From Mesaphorura yosii (lineage: Eukaryota; Arthropoda; Collembola; Poduromorpha; Tullbergiidae): 64,000 nucleotides of DNA. Each line of letters starts with the position of its first letter. The first letter of the stretch is position 1. The position numbers were made by a program, and so were the translations under genes. This document shows positions 9,150-19,737 of this stretch, in pieces. The DNA lies in the NCBI GenBank assembly GCA_009869945.1, contig WIXG01000339.1, positions 1-64,000 of the forward strand, written 5' to 3'. The notes beneath the pieces are model-generated. The model had not been told where the DNA came from. It ran no database searches and was given only the letters and a program-made list of their open reading frames with translations.

Positions 9150-12100
9150 TTAATTGCCCTGCGCGGGAGGGCGCGTAGTGCCGGAATGCAGAAGAGTGAA
9201 CAAAAATTCCGGAGGAAACCCGTGCTCCACGAGGACCTTGGCAAGATGGGCCAAATACCGCACCCTGCCAATCGAAAACTCAGTGTAGGGGGCTTGAAAT
9301 GGAAGCAAATACAAGGCATGTGATATGCATTCCCGGATGGCGGTCGACTGATGATGTGTGCCCTCCCTCTTACGATGCCATTCGCCCAGTTCCGTCTCCA
9401 AGGTAATCACCAACACCTCCAGCACGCTACGTTCGTCCTGTTGGTCCATCCCTCCGCGAATCACCTCCTGCACAAGCCGGTGCATCCTGTAGTCACATGA
9501 CTCGGCCCTTTTCACAATCAGGCCAAACTGCTGCAGGAGGTTGAGACACGGCCGGGCCCGAACGTCACAAATTTTCTCCACAAACTCGACACTGATGCTG
9601 TCCGGCTCCAAGTACGACAATGTGTGAAGGAGGGTGACAGCTTCTGGCCCGTCGTCCATCTCCCGAATCCGGTTCAGAGAAACACTTACAGTATTATGCA
9701 CTGTCTGTTGTTGGTTGGCTGCCTGTTGTCGGTTAAACTCACGCAAGTAATCCACGGCGGGTAGCCGCCTACGACCCGCGCAAATGTGCGCCACGGCGAC
9801 CCCAATCGCGAGGGGTATTCCCTGTAATATTTTGTCCAGTTCTTCCGCCTCCTTGTCGCTGAATTCGGCGTTCCCGAGGACCTGGATCAATGTCAAAGAG
9901 TCCTCCGTTGTCAAGACGGTCAGCCGAAGTAGCGAAGTCTCATCTTCGGGCGCCAAGCCTTCCCCGCATGTGACGAGAAATGACGGTTGGAACCCGTTGT
10001 GGGTCTCCGACGTGGGTAGAAATTGTTTCAGCAATTCTCTGTCCCGCACATTTGCAAACACAAACAGACATTTGCGACCGGCGAATATTGTGTAAATTTG
10101 GTTCACAATTTCCGCTTGAGGGCAATTTTCCGTGATAAACGGAAATCTCAACCCTGCAGCGACTCGTACAAACGACCTTCGCAGCGAGTCAAATGATTCG
10201 CCGCGGACCCAGACCACGTTCCCGTCGTACAATGTGGAGAATTGGAGCGCGTAGCTCCGGGCTAGTGCCGCTTTCCCAATGCCCGGCGGGCCAACGATGT
10301 ACGCGACTGCGCCACTACCGGCCAGACCCGCCATCATTTCGTGCAAGGTCTCCAGCTCCCGCTGGCGACCAACTAAATTGTCAGTGCCGCCGTCAGTGTC
10401 GAACCACAGCGGTTTCAATTCTGCTTCAGGTTTCAAAACGGCAGCTTCAGGTCCCTTCTCCACAGAAAACGGGGTAAACCCTTCGCGCTCCTGATCCCGC
10501 ACCTGAACCGGAGAGCGGTGAAGGTCCACCTGCCTAAACGCGCCAAGGGATAAGCAGAATTTTGTCCTTCGTGTCAGTCTATCATCGTCGCCCAGAGCTT
10601 CCACTTGCGCCCGATAACTGAGCTGCAGCAGTTGAAATCCATCGTTCCATCGTTTCGTGTCCTCGCAGCCCATGAGGGCCAACGCTTTCCAGAACAGACG
10701 CCCCAGAGTCGCGAGTGGTGATGATACCTGCAGATAGTCGTCGAGTTGAATGCAGTCATCGTATATCGCCACAGCCTTGTTGTGCTCCCCCGTTTCCATG
10801 TGCGCCCTCGCAACCGCGTGCTCAATGTTTAGCGTCAGTGGGTCACGGGCCCCAAACTCTGCCTTGGCAACTGGATGAATCGACGCAAGGATAGTCATTG
10901 ACTCCGCAGGGTTTCCCATTGCCAGGTGATTAAACGCCAATTTCAACTGCATGTGAACCGAGAACCGATTCCCAGGCCCATGCACAGATTCGAATGCGTG
11001 AGTGATTTGTTGGCAGATGGACAAGCATTCTGAATTGTGGCCGCATTCCATGAGATGGTTAATGAGCCTGTCCAACTCTTCTAATCTGTCCTTCATCAGC
11101 TCAACGTATTTTACCTGAAATGGCAACAAGTGGAGTGCATGCGAAACACATTCTTCCGCGAGGGAATCTTCGTCCGTAATGAAGGAACTCTTGGTCATTG
11201 TCGTTATTTGTTGAAAAGTTGTCATGGCATCGATGGTATGCTGGCCAAGTGACACGTATCGCCATTCTTCAAAGTCGTTGCGCTGGATTAAGATTCTGTT
11301 CAACTCTTGCACCCGTCGGTGGATTGAAAAATGCGACTGCCGATTCTCAATCATTCTGATCAAAGAGAATTCCTGCAGAACTCTTAGGCAAGTGTCAGAT
11401 ACATCGACGCCGATACTTGCAAGCTGCGCACTGATGCGATTGGAGCAGAAGAAGGACAGCATAAATAGTTGTGACAGCACGCCGACGCCGTTTTCCATTG
11501 ACTTGATCCTATTCAACGAGACTCGGCATGCGATGAGTAATGTGCGCGTGAAGTCGGTATCATCTTCAGGTGTCTGGTCACTTTCGTACTCGTCAAACTT
11601 CTCCAAGTACTCGGCAATGCCCGCGGCGTGTTTCGAGTTTATATACGCAATAGCCAGCTGCAACGCCAAAGGGTGTCCCCTGAGCTTGGCAGCCAATTCT
11701 TCCGATTCTTGATTGACACAGATGAAAGTTCCCGTGCGATGAATTCAGTCGCTTCATTCGCGGTCAGCGCATCGATACTCAGTTCGTGCGCCTCGATTGT
11801 CGATTGCTTCAATCGACTGGTGAACAAAAAGTACGGAACCCAGCCTTCGTCTCCAAGTTCAAGTGCAAGCTCCGCTGCAGCAGGAAGAAAGTCAACTAAA
11901 TCCCATTGTCCCCCCGTGTCCTGCACACTGTCAAACACAAACAAGAATTTCGTATTCATGCTGCCAAACCATGAGTACACCTTTTGCACGATTCCCGTGT
12001 CTGACTCTTGCGCGTCAATTTGGTGAGGAAGCTTCAAGTATTTGGCCAGCCTTAGAAACGAAGTCCGCATTGATTGGCGCGATGCGGCATCAATCCAAAT

Positions 12101-12589
12101 CACATTTCCATTGTAAAACTCGGAATTCTGAAAGGCGTACTTCCGGGCGAGGGATGACTTGCCTATTCCCCCTGACCCGGTAATGCAAACTTTAGTCTTG
12201 GCGATCGTCAAGAGCTCATGCATGACAGCAAGGTGGGATTCCCGTCCAGTGAAGCTGTGCTCTGGTTCCCCAACTGCGAACCAAAATCCCCGGTCAACGG
12301 GGGCTTCATCTGATGATTCGACCAGAGACGCTAGGTTTGGAAGGAATGACTGGGTGTCGAGGCTTGATAGGAAATTTAGTATGTTCTCCGCTGCCCCTGT
12401 AAATGACTTTGCGGCCTTGTAGTCATCCATCTCCTTCCGCCGCTGTTGGTTGGTCTCTGCAACCGCTGTCTTTAAATCCTCCACCTTTTTGATGACCTTC
12501 GTCATCGCGGTCAACATGGTAGTATCCCCTGCTTCCTGCATCTCCTGTTGAATCGTGGCTATTTTCGCCTGCATTTCATCCCTGGACAT
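9150..12589 (-). CDS. NB-ARC/TPR STAND protein with two tandem NB-ARC modules, one frameshift
   Basis: STAND ATPases oligomerise on ligand binding and signal in immunity or cell death. Reading from 12589: a coiled-coil stretch (MSRDEMQAKIATIQQEM..., about residues 1–60), then NB-ARC module A with P-loop GSGGIGKSSLA, Walker B FLFVFDSVQD and RGHPLALQLA, then winged-helix and TPR-like helices to about 10520, then NB-ARC module B with P-loop GPPGIGKAALA, FVFANVRD and QGIPLAIGVAV, and a second helical region. It stops at 9150 just where further TPRs would be expected. Two ORFs (12589–11639 and 11696–9150) overlap. The frame must shift by one base near 11710–11735, between ELSSVS and NQESEELAAKLRG, with no intron that fits. 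The rest of the frame is open for 3.4 kb, so an assembly error or very recent mutation is likely. The first exon may really be spliced from the gene upstream (see findings). Confidence 0.75.
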
Positions 12590-12638
12590 ACAAACCTAGT
12601 TACCAAAGCAACCTGAATTAACCCTCAAGAATTAAAGC

Positions 12639-15143
12639 TTACTTTGAAATCAGCTCGAGATCACCCTCCAGATGGGCAATTTGGTATCGAATCGTAAACA
12701 TAATCGATTGTCGTTCCCCGAGACACCCTCTGTATGCCTCGTACACTTCGTTTGCAATCTGCAGGGCAAGGACAAGGTCCCCTTTGGCTTCAGAGATGAC
12801 GGACATCATGTGCCGTGCACCCATCGCTGCGAGGTTTTGCTCCCCAAGTAATTCCGCCGATTTCTCATACACCTGCTGGTACGCTTCCGTCGCCTCATCT
12901 AAGCGACCCTCGGAATAGAGGGACATGGCCTGCTCATTCAATTTGCCCAATTCATACGTCGCCACGGTGAGTGGGTGCTCCTTCCCACGCAGGGCAGCAA
13001 GCTGCTCCCGAGTCTGCGCCTCCATTTCGGCGCCATCTTGCTGACCGATGGTCAGGAACGTTGAACCAAGAGCTACGCCCTCAGATGCTAGTCTGCCCAA
13101 GCTATTCTTCCCCATCATGCGAAATTTCTGGTGAACATAGGCCGCCAACTCCTGACCTTCGTCGAAGTATCCAAGCTTGATGAGCGCGCGGACCTTCCCC
13201 ATCTTGAATGTCAATATATCGGAGTCTTCATCAACTTGACCTGACGACTCAAGTATCGCAAATAACAAGTCGTAAATTTCAATTGCTTTCTGTGGATACC
13301 CTTGTTGGGTGTGATTATCTGCTATAGCTCCCTGGATATACAGTGTCATCCAATCCCCGTCCCCAAATTCAGATTGTGATATTGCCAGAATAGAATCCAG
13401 TATCTGCATCGACTCTGTAAAATTGAGGAGGCAAGTTTGAGCACAGGCCTCCCTCCATTTCATTTTGACTGTGCCCAGATTCCTTTCGCCGTAAACTGAT
13501 TCGTACAGCTGAGCAGACTGTTGTGCGACTTGGAGGTATCCATCGTACTGCCCAATGTCACCCAGGATGCAGCAAATGCCATCCAAGCAATCTGCGTGGT
13601 CCCACATTAATTCAGTATGCTTCAGTAGATATGGAAACATGTGCAAGCCGTGTGACGCACATTCCCGTGTCATTTCCCCAAGCTCTCCCTCATCCTGCTT
13701 TATTTCTTGCTCCACTTTTGCAGCAACTACGGGCAGTATACCCACTTCAATTTCAGTGCCCACGTCCAGGCGAATCACCTGTTGCACCAGACGGTGAATT
13801 GTTGCCACCATTTTGCAAACATTTATCATGGAAAATTTCTGCAGTAGCCTTAAGCTCGGTGTTGTGAATTCCTCGAATATTTTCTCCATAAATTGCACGC
13901 TAATGAGATCGGGATTCAGGTAGGACATGTAGTGAATTGCGGTGATGGCCTTCGAACCTCCATCCAATGTCTGAATCCTGTTGAGAGAAACAGTCCAAGC
14001 TGTAAGAACTGTAAAGCTGTAGTCACAGTCCTCGTGGAACTTTCGGTCATTCAGTAACTTCTGCGCACATTTTTCCAATTCCTGCAGATATTTTGCGACG
14101 CACTGCTCATCGTCTGGAAAGTAGGCCTCCATAATGTACGCGACGGCTTGCTGCAGTGCCAACGGAAGTCTTTGCAATTTGTCCGCCAGCCTCTCACAAT
14201 CCGAGGGGTTGCTGGTCACTTGGGATTGAATAAAGGCAACGGCCTCATCTTCGGTGAACACCGACAGCGCGAAATGATTCCGTCGTACGGGTGTCAGTTC
14301 GGATTTTCGAGTTGTGACCAAAATATGTGGGACTTGACCGCGTGGTCGTTTCATGGTGGGCAGAAATTCTTTAAATTGCATCTTATCTTCAACATTGTCG
14401 AATATCAGCAGACATTTCTTATCATTGAGCTTCGCGTACACTTTGGCAACCAGTTCGGCGATGACCTCCTTTTCATTCACCCGTAATCCCAAGTATTTCG
14501 CCAGCCTCCAAAACGAAGATCGCATTGAATCGGTCGATTCGCCGTGAATCCAGACTACATTCTCATCGTACTCTTGGCAGATTCTGAATGCGAATTCGCG
14601 CACCAAGGTCGATTTGCCGACACCGCCAAGCCCGGTGACACAAATCACGTTTGCCATCATCGACGTGGTGCTGCGCGCGGCTGTGATCATTTCATAAATG
14701 GATTCTAGTTGTGCATCGCGTCCCGTAAAGTTGTGCACCGTTTCACCAACTTCAAACCAAACGTTTGCAGGACGGGCGCCCCCGGCGTCCCCCTGATCCT
14801 CAATTTTATGTGCAAGCGAATTCAAATCAAGCTCTCGCAGTATCTGCAACAGCTCGTCGCCCTGAGAGTCGGGGTTCTTTGACTGCCAGACGCGGAGGGA
14901 CAGCAGCACAGCCTCCGCGTAATCGCCATCAGGTTTCAGTAATGCCTTGATCCGTAGTTCGTCGGCCCCCGGTCCGACAATGCGGTCAACCACACGCGGC
15001 CATCGGTGCAGTGCGACGGGGTCATTGAGGACAAGTTCGCGAACACTGACAACATCTGCAAATTGAATTAATTGATAAAATTGCAATTGGAAGACTCTAC
15101 TTTGAACTTCTTAATTTTGCTAACCTTTGCCAAAGTAACTCAT
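12639..15143 (-). CDS. Death domain–NB-ARC–TPR STAND protein (Apaf-1/NLR-like architecture)
   Basis: Exon 1 is tiny (15143–15125, MSYFGK), followed by a 69-bp GT–AG intron (15124–15056) and a 2.4-kb exon from 15055. The frame closes across the join (…GK-DVVSVREL). Residues about 5–95 match a death domain: LHRWPRVVDRIV, then a leucine/tryptophan core (LLSLRVWQSK) and LNSLAHKIED. The NB-ARC has P-loop GLGGVGKSTLV, Walker B KCLLIFDNVED, HILVTTRKSE and QRLPLALQQAVAY, all intact. The C-terminal half is helical, with TPR-like repeats (for example AESMQIL/AIEIYDLL-type helices). By analogy with Apaf-1 and NLRs it should be a cytosolic nucleotide switch that recruits death-fold adaptors. Taken alone it stops at 12639 (811 residues), but that stop overlaps a good donor (AA|GTAAGC). 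Confidence 0.8.
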
Positions 15144-15639
15144 GTTCCAGCTGTCACTGTAGCTCAGTCAATGTAATTGTAAATCAATGGCGGACAAGCT
15201 GGGCACGGCGTGCACCGGTATGCAGGATTATTTGTTATCAGTGTCGTGGGATTACATCATCGATCAGCGGCTTATCGCTGCTCGCAAATCCCTACCGCTC
15301 GTGCTGCCACATTTTAAGCTTGAGATTTTTTCGCTTGATAATGGGCAAAACCAGAGACTTGTTGAGGTTCGAATTTACATATTCCACACAAATTCGCATT
15401 GACTGAACCAGGCCAAAGACAAAGAAGTTATGGAATTTAGCAAAAATTGCAGAGCTGAATTTGCTGGTAATCGCGCTCGCGGTGGCATGCAATTGTGGCC
15501 AGTTTAATTTTTCAATTTGACAGAACTCTTATCACTAAACGTGATTAATGTCTGCCAAAGTTCATAAATCAAAATTGACAACTCACAATTGCTCATATTC
15601 AAATTCCTCAACGAAAGCCCAAAGTAGACCCGCTGCACA
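15144..15639. other. Gap: likely promoter of the STAND gene
   Basis: About 500 bases between the death-domain gene and the granulin-like peptide gene, transcribed away from each other. Short ORFs only. Confidence 0.4.
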
Positions 15640-15858
15640 ATGTTCACAATTACTCGTCGATTGGTCATAATTTGTATTGTATTGTTCACACACACCGCTT
15701 TGTACCAAACAGGAGCAGAATTATGCCCTGAAGAAAAGTTCAAGTGTGCTGACCAGCAAACATGTTGTCCAGGTCTTTTGGGGGGCTTCATGTGTTGCCC
15801 AGCTCCAGCCGCTGCCCCGATGGACGTCACTGTTGGGCTCAAGATTCGCAAGTCGTAG
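15640..15858 (+). CDS. Small secreted cysteine-rich peptide with half-granulin motif
   Basis: A 72-residue ORF with an ATG start. Residues about 1–26 form a signal peptide (basic MFTITRR, then a hydrophobic VIICIVLF core, ending near QTGA). The mature part has cysteines in the order C-x6-C-x5-CC-x8-CC (CPEEKFKCADQQTCC...GGFMCCP), which resembles the N-terminal half of a granulin repeat, then a short Ala/Pro tail. Granulins are secreted growth-factor-like or lysosomal peptides. Here only half a repeat is present, so it may be a truncated gene or a lineage-specific mini-granulin. A downstream exon could add the rest, but I saw no clear one. Confidence 0.55.
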   Translation: MFTITRRLVIICIVLFTHTALYQTGAELCPEEKFKCADQQTCCPGLLGGFMCCPAPAAAPMDVTVGLKIRKS

Positions 15859-15969
15859 GTTCGCAAGAGAATTCCCACCGCTGAAGCAGTGCTCAGAAAT
15901 ATTTGAACGAACGAAGCAATGGGATTGTTACAATGGTTCGATTCAATGGTGATATAAGCGAAACCTGTA
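15859..15969. other. Spacer after the granulin-like ORF
   Basis: Short spacer before the GPCR upstream repeat. It could hold the 3' UTR of the peptide gene. Confidence 0.3.
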
Positions 15970-16594
15970 CAGTATTACAGATGAGCACAAAATATGGATC
16001 ATGGTGTTCTTTATACGTCAAATCTTAATTTCTCAGAATCTCGTCTCGTTCATCATATTCGTATAGTCAAACTATCCAAACACGTTTTTAATTTATTCAC
16101 ATGCAGACTCGATGGTTGAACGTAGTGAAGACTCATTCCGAAAAAAGTATGCATACTGAACTGATCTGTGCAGTGTGTGTGTACACGCATCTGATGTCTG
16201 TGTGTCAATGTTGAAAAAAATCGTGATATTTGCAAAAATGTCAAGAGAGATCCCACCTTTTCATTTTTGTTTGATCTTTTCGAAAAACGCGAGAATACGT
16301 CACAGAATTTAACAAATCACTCCCCATAAACCCATCGCATTGTGTATTGATTTATTTACCAATTTTCTACCATAAACAGCAAAAATCTGATAGTTTTTAG
16401 TATTTCTTCAAATATTTTGATTAATATCGTTAAACTGGAAATCTGCCCGACCGCTCAGAATATGGCTTCATTTTGTCCGTGATCAGTAATTAATGTGTAA
16501 TTTTTAAATGCTGGGTCAAAAAATCAAAATTTAAAAAATTTTGAATCAGTGTAGTGTAGTGTCTGTGTGCATGAAGGCTACATCTCTCCATGAC
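15970..16594 (+). repeat. GPCR upstream repeat, copy 2
   Basis: Matches the 5' flanks of the other GPCR copies (shared AATTTCTCAGAATC, CACGTTTTTAATTTATTCAC, CTGATCTGTGCAGTGT). It runs in gene orientation up to the start codon and is non-coding. Confidence 0.75.
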
Positions 16595-17593
16595 ATGGCA
16601 TCAATAGCAATCCAGATCCTTACCCAACTTAGGACTTGGTGTGTTTTGATTGTGTCACTTTTTGGATTGATTGGAAACACACTCTCCATCATTGTCTGCC
16701 TTCAGCCAAGTCTGCGCTCTTCTCCAGTCACTGCACTCATCATTGCCTTAGCACTAGCAGACAGCTGCACATTGGTCACCATGAACATTAGTAGTGGCCT
16801 TGGAGAGTTGCTTGGCTACAGCGTTGTGGAGTGTCGACTGCAAGATCTCATCCTGTTAGAGCTGGGCACACTCTCGGCCTCATTATCCATTTACTTCATT
16901 GTGGTCATCACAATCGAGAGATACATTATTGTGGCTTATCCTCTCAAAGCTAGATCATTTAACACGTGGGGACAGAAGAAAATTCTAATTGGATCTGTCG
17001 TCATCTTTTGTACGCTGGTACAAGTCTTTTCATTCATATGGACTGCGTTATTCTTGTGCAGCCCGCCTCCCACATTCATTGGTCGGTCTTCGGAGTGGAT
17101 CAAGTCACTCGCTGGCTTTATTAATACCCTTATTCTGCTACTCCTCCCAATGTTGGTTGTATGTCCACTGAATATATTGACACTGGTCAAGAACAGGAAG
17201 CAAACAATTGAGCGAACGGAGCTGAGACAGACCGAGGTCGAGCCAGATTCTGTGACTCCGATGTTGATTGCGACCGTGTCCGTGTTCATACTGTGTATGT
17301 TCCCCTGGGTAGTCTACATTCTTCTCGAAATATTCTTGAAAATCATTGACTTCAATGTGGAGCCAGACACACTCCTCCTTCTATACAACTTGTTCAGTGT
17401 ACCCGTTTTCACTTTCGTCCTTCAGTCCTCACTCAACTTCATCATTTACTGTGCAGCCGGCTCAAGATTTAGAAAATGTTTTGTAGATTTAATATGTGGA
17501 ACACGGTTAAGACAGCTTCTCGATAGAATAGTGACTCCCACGACTTCCATCCAACTCAGTTCCAGTAGCTCAGGACCGCCAGTACTTCCTTAA
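16595..17593 (+). CDS. Rhodopsin-class orphan GPCR, copy 2
   Basis: A 332-residue intronless paralogue of the receptor at 7022. It keeps GNTLS in TM1, ALALADSC in TM2, ERYIIVAYPLKA after TM3, LVVCPLNILTLVKNRK in TM5, LCMFPWVVYIL in TM6 and LNFIIYCAAGSRFRKCF in TM7, plus the two cysteines of the extracellular disulfide (ECRLQD; LCSPPP). The start is set at the ATG of MASIAIQ by alignment with the paralogues. The frame is open upstream to another ATG at 16571, which lies in the repeat that is non-coding in the other copies. TM2 LALAD is closest to the class A consensus of the four. Probably a neuropeptide-type receptor at the cell surface, ligand unknown. Confidence 0.85.
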   Translation: MASIAIQILTQLRTWCVLIVSLFGLIGNTLSIIVCLQPSLRSSPVTALIIALALADSCTLVTMNISSGLGELLGYSVVECRLQDLILLELGTLSASLSIYFIVVITIERYIIVAYPLKARSFNTWGQKKILIGSVVIFCTLVQVFSFIWTALFLCSPPPTFIGRSSEWIKSLAGFINTLILLLLPMLVVCPLNILTLVKNRKQTIERTELRQTEVEPDSVTPMLIATVSVFILCMFPWVVYILLEIFLKIIDFNVEPDTLLLLYNLFSVPVFTFVLQSSLNFIIYCAAGSRFRKCFVDLICGTRLRQLLDRIVTPTTSIQLSSSSSGPPVLP

Positions 17594-18168
17594 CCGTTGT
17601 GTTTAGATTTCAATGTATATTTAAATTCTCTACATCTTATAGTTGTTTGAATACTCACTTACTCAAGTCTTCACCAACCACCCCGTCTGTATCAGGTATC
17701 AGTGTGACAATTTCCACATGTGGCCCGAAGCAAAAGATTGGTCTACATCGTGCGGAGACTTCAAAGCATAATCAAGAGGGCGATGGGTTACCTCGAGAAC
17801 AGGGGTCACGTAAGCCTCGCCTCGTAAGTCACCACATAAATTGAGTCCGTACAACTTTGATGGAGCTGAACTTTTCTCGAGAACCGCTGCAAATGTGTTT
17901 GAAGCATCGTTACACCTGAAGGAGGCACTGGATCGGCAACATGAATTTCCCAACTGATTACTCACACACAAGGAAGCCGACAATCTGCGCCAAGTAAGAT
18001 TCCTCCTTCTGGATAGCAAGCTTAATTATAGTCCTGCTAGGACATTAATTAAATTCATATTTATACTATTAGATTTGATGTTAGCTTTTAGTTGCAGTTA
18101 CAATTCCGATGCAAAGAATTTCATTGCGTGAGCGAGTTGAGTGTAGTACACGAATGTTTTATTATATT
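17594..18168. other. Gap: 3' flank of GPCR copy 2
   Basis: The first 50 bases match the 3' flanks of the other GPCR copies. The rest shows only short ORFs. Confidence 0.4.
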
Positions 18169-19737
18169 TTAATGCAAATGAACAGGAATTGTCATTGGAT
18201 TATGAAACACATTCTCCGGATCGACGTTCTTCTTCACCGCAACCAACCGCTCCAGATTGACCCCATAATATCTACGCAGGAAGTTTGGCATCGAATCATC
18301 CAAATAATTCTGATAAGACTCGTCGTGTCCCAACAACTCCTTTGTAGCCTCGAAAAACTTCTTTGCACCAATAAAAACTGGTTTGTCTGGGAAATCATCT
18401 TTTGAATTGACACGTACGAGGATGGAGTAGAGTTTATCCCGATGAACCCAAGCAGTATCCGTCGGCCCAACTTCAGAGACAGCTCCTCCAAGATGTTCCA
18501 GAATCAAATGCGACAGCGGTACAAATTCTCGAACCAGCTCGTACAATTTTTGAATGTCTTCGTCACGATGGAGCACTTTGTCCACGTAAAATGATTTGAC
18601 ACGTCTCCAGAATCGGTCCTCCAGTCGGGTAATATTTGCCAGTTGTGCAGGATTAGTAAGTGGATAAGATACATATTTCTGAGCCCTGTCCACTACGAAT
18701 TCAGCCGTGGTAAATCGCTTCAGGGTGAGGCTTATGACAGGTGGAAACCAGGTCCCAAGAATCTTCTGCAGCTCCCCAGCACCAGCTGACCCCTCCTGTT
18801 CCTTCATACTCCAGAGCTCCATCTCGATTATCTCCTCATCAATTTCCAACTCAGAACCAACATGATTTGGAGGGCTGGAAGCCACCCAGCCTTGCCATCC
18901 TTTGAAGAATGCAGGGAAATCTTTTAGCTGAAACTGTGCGACGGCGAGCGTGATCTGCGCCGGTGCTTCGTAGAGCCTAAATTTGAATTCGGTCACGATT
19001 CCAAAGTTACCGCCACCTCCTCCACGTATTGCCCAGTAAAGGTCAGGCTTCTTATGTTCATTTATGACGTGGACGTCTCCTTCAGCGTCAACCAGCTCCA
19101 CTTCCAGTATATTATCAGCTCCAAGCCCAAGCAGCCGTGAGAAGTAGCCTTGACCACCTCCCATGGAGAAGCCGGCGACGCCGACCATTGGGCAGATCCC
19201 GATAGGAATTATGAATCCAGTACTGCTGCCGCTGCCATGGTGACCTTTCTGCATCTGTGCTGCTGCTCTCCGACTTGCGACGACCAATTCGGCTTGAATC
19301 TTACCGCTACGCGTTCCTCCACCGATTAACGCTGCTGATTCTTGTGGGTGAAGGATTTGAACGGAGTTCATCCGTTGGAGATCCACGACGAGAGTTCGTT
19401 CGTCTCCATAGCCGTATTTCATGTACGAATGTCCCCCACCTCGAGCCACAACTCGTACGCCTGTTTTCCTGCAGCAACGAACCGCGGCCTGGACTTGTCT
19501 GGTGCTTGTGGGGAGCAAATAAGCAAGCGGTTTGATTATTCCATGCAGCAGACTCCATTGGTAATTCAGATCTTCATATTGCAGACGTTCTCCTGAACTG
19601 GACGCACCACGTGAAAATAGTTGATGAAATCGAGCTGCACGTATTCTTATCTTCGTGACTTCTCGGGTATTTGCCCTACTTCTTTCGAATTTCAATTTCC
19701 AATTTTTCCTCACAACGCCCAAAAATGACACCAACAA
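18169..19737 (-). CDS. FAD-linked oxidase, berberine-bridge-enzyme (BBE)/PCMH type
   Basis: The ORF encodes a full FAD-binding PCMH domain followed by a BBE C-terminal domain. The motif RGGGHSY supplies the histidine for the 8-alpha histidyl-FAD bond, and the Cys in GICPMVGVAGFSMGGGQG sits where BBE enzymes make the second (6-S-cysteinyl) bond, so bicovalent FAD is predicted. AIRGGGGGNFGIVTEF is the conserved inner motif, and NYLDD…YYGVNLERLVAVKKNVDP…FHNP is the BBE signature at the C-terminus. Such enzymes oxidise alcohols, sugars or alkaloid-like substrates with O2. The first codon of the open frame is not ATG and no in-frame ATG lies before the FAD domain, so the true start is probably in an unseen upstream exon. 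The family is common in fungi, plants and bacteria and rare in animals, so an origin by horizontal transfer is plausible. Confidence 0.85.
   Translation of the reverse strand: MLVSFLGVVRKNWKLKFERSRANTREVTKIRIRAARFHQLFSRGASSSGERLQYEDLNYQWSLLHGIIKPLAYLLPTSTRQVQAAVRCCRKTGVRVVARGGGHSYMKYGYGDERTLVVDLQRMNSVQILHPQESAALIGGGTRSGKIQAELVVASRRAAAQMQKGHHGSGSSTGFIIPIGICPMVGVAGFSMGGGQGYFSRLLGLGADNILEVELVDAEGDVHVINEHKKPDLYWAIRGGGGGNFGIVTEFKFRLYEAPAQITLAVAQFQLKDFPAFFKGWQGWVASSPPNHVGSELEIDEEIIEMELWSMKEQEGSAGAGELQKILGTWFPPVISLTLKRFTTAEFVVDRAQKYVSYPLTNPAQLANITRLEDRFWRRVKSFYVDKVLHRDEDIQKLYELVREFVPLSHLILEHLGGAVSEVGPTDTAWVHRDKLYSILVRVNSKDDFPDKPVFIGAKKFFEATKELLGHDESYQNYLDDSMPNFLRRYYGVNLERLVAVKKNVDPENVFHNPMTIPVHLH

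Noticed and set aside
16541-16594. Longer N-terminus for GPCR copy 2
   Set aside because: The extension starts at a TTG and lies in the upstream repeat, which has stops in the corresponding frame of the paralogues.
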